DNA of 7,903 nucleotides from Methylocystaceae bacterium (GTDB lineage: Bacteria > Pseudomonadota > Alphaproteobacteria > Rhizobiales > Beijerinckiaceae), in contig PLZT01000449.1 in the NCBI GenBank assembly GCA_003152255.1, positions 1 through 7,903 on the forward strand, written 5' to 3'. Of this stretch, positions 6,646 to 7,903 are shown in pieces (within the stretch, counting starts at the first letter, position 1; every line of letters begins with the position of its first letter). Below the pieces are notes generated by a model. That model had not been told where the DNA came from and made no database searches. It worked only from the letters and a program-made list of their open reading frames with translations. The translations under genes and the position numbers were made by a program.

Positions 6646-6893
6646 ACCACTTAAAAAAATAGTTAAATTTCCCAACAGCTGACTTCAAGCTTGGCGCGAG
6701 CCGTCGCTAGGTTGTAAATCAAATTTGTCAAGATTTCAGGAATCGCCCGTGCGCGAACGCCGCGCTGATGCTATAGGATCGCTCCATGACACGGAAACCG
6801 TTACGAGACCCAAGGAACCTTTCGTCGAACAAGGCCGAGGAAGCGCGCGAACAGCCCGCTCCGCAACATATGGCGCAAGAAACGGGACGGAAT

Positions 6894-7676
6894 ATGAAAC
6901 CTTCAGTTATTGTCATTGGGGCGGACAAGGGCGGCGTCGGCAAGACCACGATCGCTCGCGCGGTTTTGGATTATCTTGCAAACAATAATGTCATCACGCG
7001 CGCCTTCGACACGGAACATCCACGTGGGACGCTGTATAGGTTTCATCCCGAGGAAACCGAGATCGTCGACCTGACCTCGACCGCCGACCAGATGAAGATC
7101 ATCGACACCCTGGAAACGGCGCAAATCAAGGTGAGCGTAATTGACGTGCGCGCCGGCGGCTTGAGCATCGCGTTGCAGGCGCTGCACGACATGGGTTTCC
7201 TCGAGGCCGTGAAGGAAGGCGAGTTCAATTTCGTGGTTTTCCATGTGCTCGGCTCGTCCATATCCTCGCTCGAGGAGATCGAGGAAATCGCGCCCTATGT
7301 CGAGGAGGCGCAGTATTTTCTGGTCAAGAACCACGTCAACGACACGACTTTCTTCGAATGGGATCCGGTGACGCACCGTAAATATTTCGAGAAGGTGCAA
7401 ACGGCCGGCGAATTGACGATCCCGAAGCTAAATGAAATCGCCTATGAACAGGTCGAGATCGCCGGCACGCCCTTCTCCACCTTCGTCGCCGACAAGACCG
7501 CCGAAGGCGACCACGCTGGACACTCCTTCGTGCTGCGCGGCTATGTGCGCACCTGGCAGAATAAGATCGCGGAGGAGTTCGACCGCGTGGGCCTGCTTGG
7601 CCTCGTCGCTCCGCTGGCGCCGCGCGCGCCGGCCGTCACGCCGGGCAGGCCCGGCAAAGCCGGCAGGGAGCGTTGA
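6894..7676 (+). CDS. ParA/MinD-like P-loop ATPase of unknown function
   Basis: 260 residues from the chosen start. The deviant Walker A motif KGGVGKTT (12-19), with the signature lysine K12 and catalytic K17, places it in the ParA/MinD/CobQ-like ATPases. FDTEHPRGT (38-46) occupies the Walker A' position and SVIDVRAGG (81-89) the Walker B position, with VRAGG where ParA proteins have a 'TPP' type loop. VKNHVND (144-150) resembles the base-recognition strand. The last ~30 residues are Ala/Pro/Gly-rich and basic. No membrane-targeting amphipathic helix is obvious. ATG 6894 has GGGA six bases upstream and puts the P-loop close to the N-terminus, as is usual. A longer start at 6786 with AGGA (6775-6778) would add 36 disordered residues with atypical codons. 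No parB or other partition gene is visible, so a plasmid/chromosome segregation role is not supported. A paralogue begins 47 bp downstream. Confidence 0.82.
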   Translation: MKPSVIVIGADKGGVGKTTIARAVLDYLANNNVITRAFDTEHPRGTLYRFHPEETEIVDLTSTADQMKIIDTLETAQIKVSVIDVRAGGLSIALQALHDMGFLEAVKEGEFNFVVFHVLGSSISSLEEIEEIAPYVEEAQYFLVKNHVNDTTFFEWDPVTHRKYFEKVQTAGELTIPKLNEIAYEQVEIAGTPFSTFVADKTAEGDHAGHSFVLRGYVRTWQNKIAEEFDRVGLLGLVAPLAPRAPAVTPGRPGKAGRER

Positions 7677-7723
7677 AGCGCCCCAGAGAGAGAAATCTCC
7701 CGGCGGCGGCGATGGCGAGATAG

Positions 7724-7903
7724 ATGGCGGGACGAAGCGGCGACGTATTCATAGTTTGTTCGTCCAGCGCCCGCGCTGGCGTCTCGACCACGGCGCGCTT
7801 GCTCACCGATTACCGTCTGTCTTCGCGAGCGCCGGTCGTCGGCTTCGACACCGATCCGCACGAGCCCCGCTACGGCGTGTTTTTTCCCGATCTCGTGACG
7901 ACC
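7724..7903 (+). CDS. ParA-like ATPase paralogue with degenerate P-loop (5' end only)
   Basis: Partial gene: the first 60 codons are present and it runs off the right edge. Residues 8-44 align without gaps to residues 5-41 of the upstream ATPase: hydrophobic strand VFIVC, then the P-loop region, then an AR..L.DY helix, then FDTD (41-44) matching FDTE. In the P-loop itself, where the upstream protein has KGGVGKTT, this one reads SARAGVST (15-22). The catalytic Walker A lysine is replaced by valine (V20) and the signature lysine by serine (S15). It therefore probably cannot bind or hydrolyse ATP in the normal way, and may be a pseudo-ATPase partner of its neighbour. The ATG at 7724 follows GGCGAGA as a modest ribosome-binding site; an ATG at 7712 in the same frame is closed off by a TAG at 7721. 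Same strand and 47-bp spacing suggest co-transcription with the first ATPase gene. Confidence 0.7.
   Translation, partial: MAGRSGDVFIVCSSSARAGVSTTARLLTDYRLSSRAPVVGFDTDPHEPRYGVFFPDLVTT

Larger units (their letters stand above)
6489..6893. other. Divergent intergenic region between the cys operon and the ATPase genes
   Basis: About 400 bp without a convincing gene. The part near the ferredoxin (6489-6585) is G+C-rich and would be its 5' leader; it contains short GC-rich inverted repeats but no riboswitch I recognise. The core (about 6605-6735) is markedly A+T-rich compared with the rest of the window and holds the promoter and palindrome listed separately. The part from 6786 is an open frame continuous with the ATPase gene, with codon choice (TTA, CGA, AGG, ACA) unlike the gene body, so I treat it as untranslated or as an optional N-terminal extension. 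I could not find a good promoter for the rightward genes. Confidence 0.7.

Noticed and set aside
6771..6777. TATAGG as a -10 box for the rightward ATPase genes
   Set aside because: No acceptable -35 sequence lies 15-19 bases upstream, and it overlaps the AGGA that would serve the upstream start.
6786..6893. Upstream start for the first ATPase (ATG 6786 with AGGA at 6775-6778)
   Set aside because: It would add 36 disordered residues encoded with several codons rare in this window. The start at 6894 places the P-loop near the N-terminus as expected. It is kept as an alternative rather than excluded outright.
6894..7676. Annotation of the first ATPase as ParA (partition) or MipZ (division-site placement)
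   Set aside because: It shares only the P-loop class with these proteins. There is no parB or parS-like neighbour, and the Walker B loop differs from ParA.

Overview
The window reads as part of a high-GC alphaproteobacterial chromosome, most likely from the Hyphomicrobiales (methylotroph/rhizobium-like groups). This rests on strong G/C bias at third codon positions, on the pairing of DUF2849 and DUF934 proteins with sulfite reductase, and on an ATPase pair of a type I associate with that order. The exact genus cannot be read from the sequence.

Layout: (1) 1-101, minus strand, the first 33 codons of a probable GreA/GreB-family transcription factor running off the left edge. (2) 102-293, a spacer with an 8-bp-stem hairpin that may end the operon to its right. 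(3) 294-6488, minus strand, a tightly packed seven-gene assimilatory sulfate reduction operon read right to left: 2Fe-2S ferredoxin, DUF2849 protein, cysI-type sulfite reductase, DUF934 protein, cysH, cysD, cysN. Every junction overlaps or abuts. (4) 6489-6893, a divergent intergenic region of about 400 bp with an A+T-rich core. It holds a TTGACA-type promoter for the cys operon and, just upstream of it, a 20-bp imperfect palindrome placed like an activator site. (5) 6894-7676, plus strand, a 260-residue ParA-like P-loop ATPase. It is followed after 47 bp by the start of a second gene (7724 to the right edge) that is clearly its paralogue but has lost the P-loop lysine.

How the genes work together: CysD and CysN activate sulfate to APS. 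CysH carries the CC...CxxC iron-sulfur cysteines of APS reductases and should reduce APS directly to sulfite; consistent with this, CysN carries no CysC (APS kinase) domain. CysI reduces sulfite to sulfide. There is no flavoprotein CysJ in the window, and the ferredoxin at the head of the operon is the obvious candidate electron donor. DUF934 and DUF2849 proteins are recurrent but uncharacterised members of such operons.

Three points stand out. CysN ends in a DUF2061 two-helix membrane domain where other CysN proteins may carry CysC. The operon is led by an adrenodoxin-type ferredoxin. The ATPase pair combines one intact and one degenerate P-loop. I saw no tRNA, rRNA, CRISPR array, insertion sequence or phage gene.
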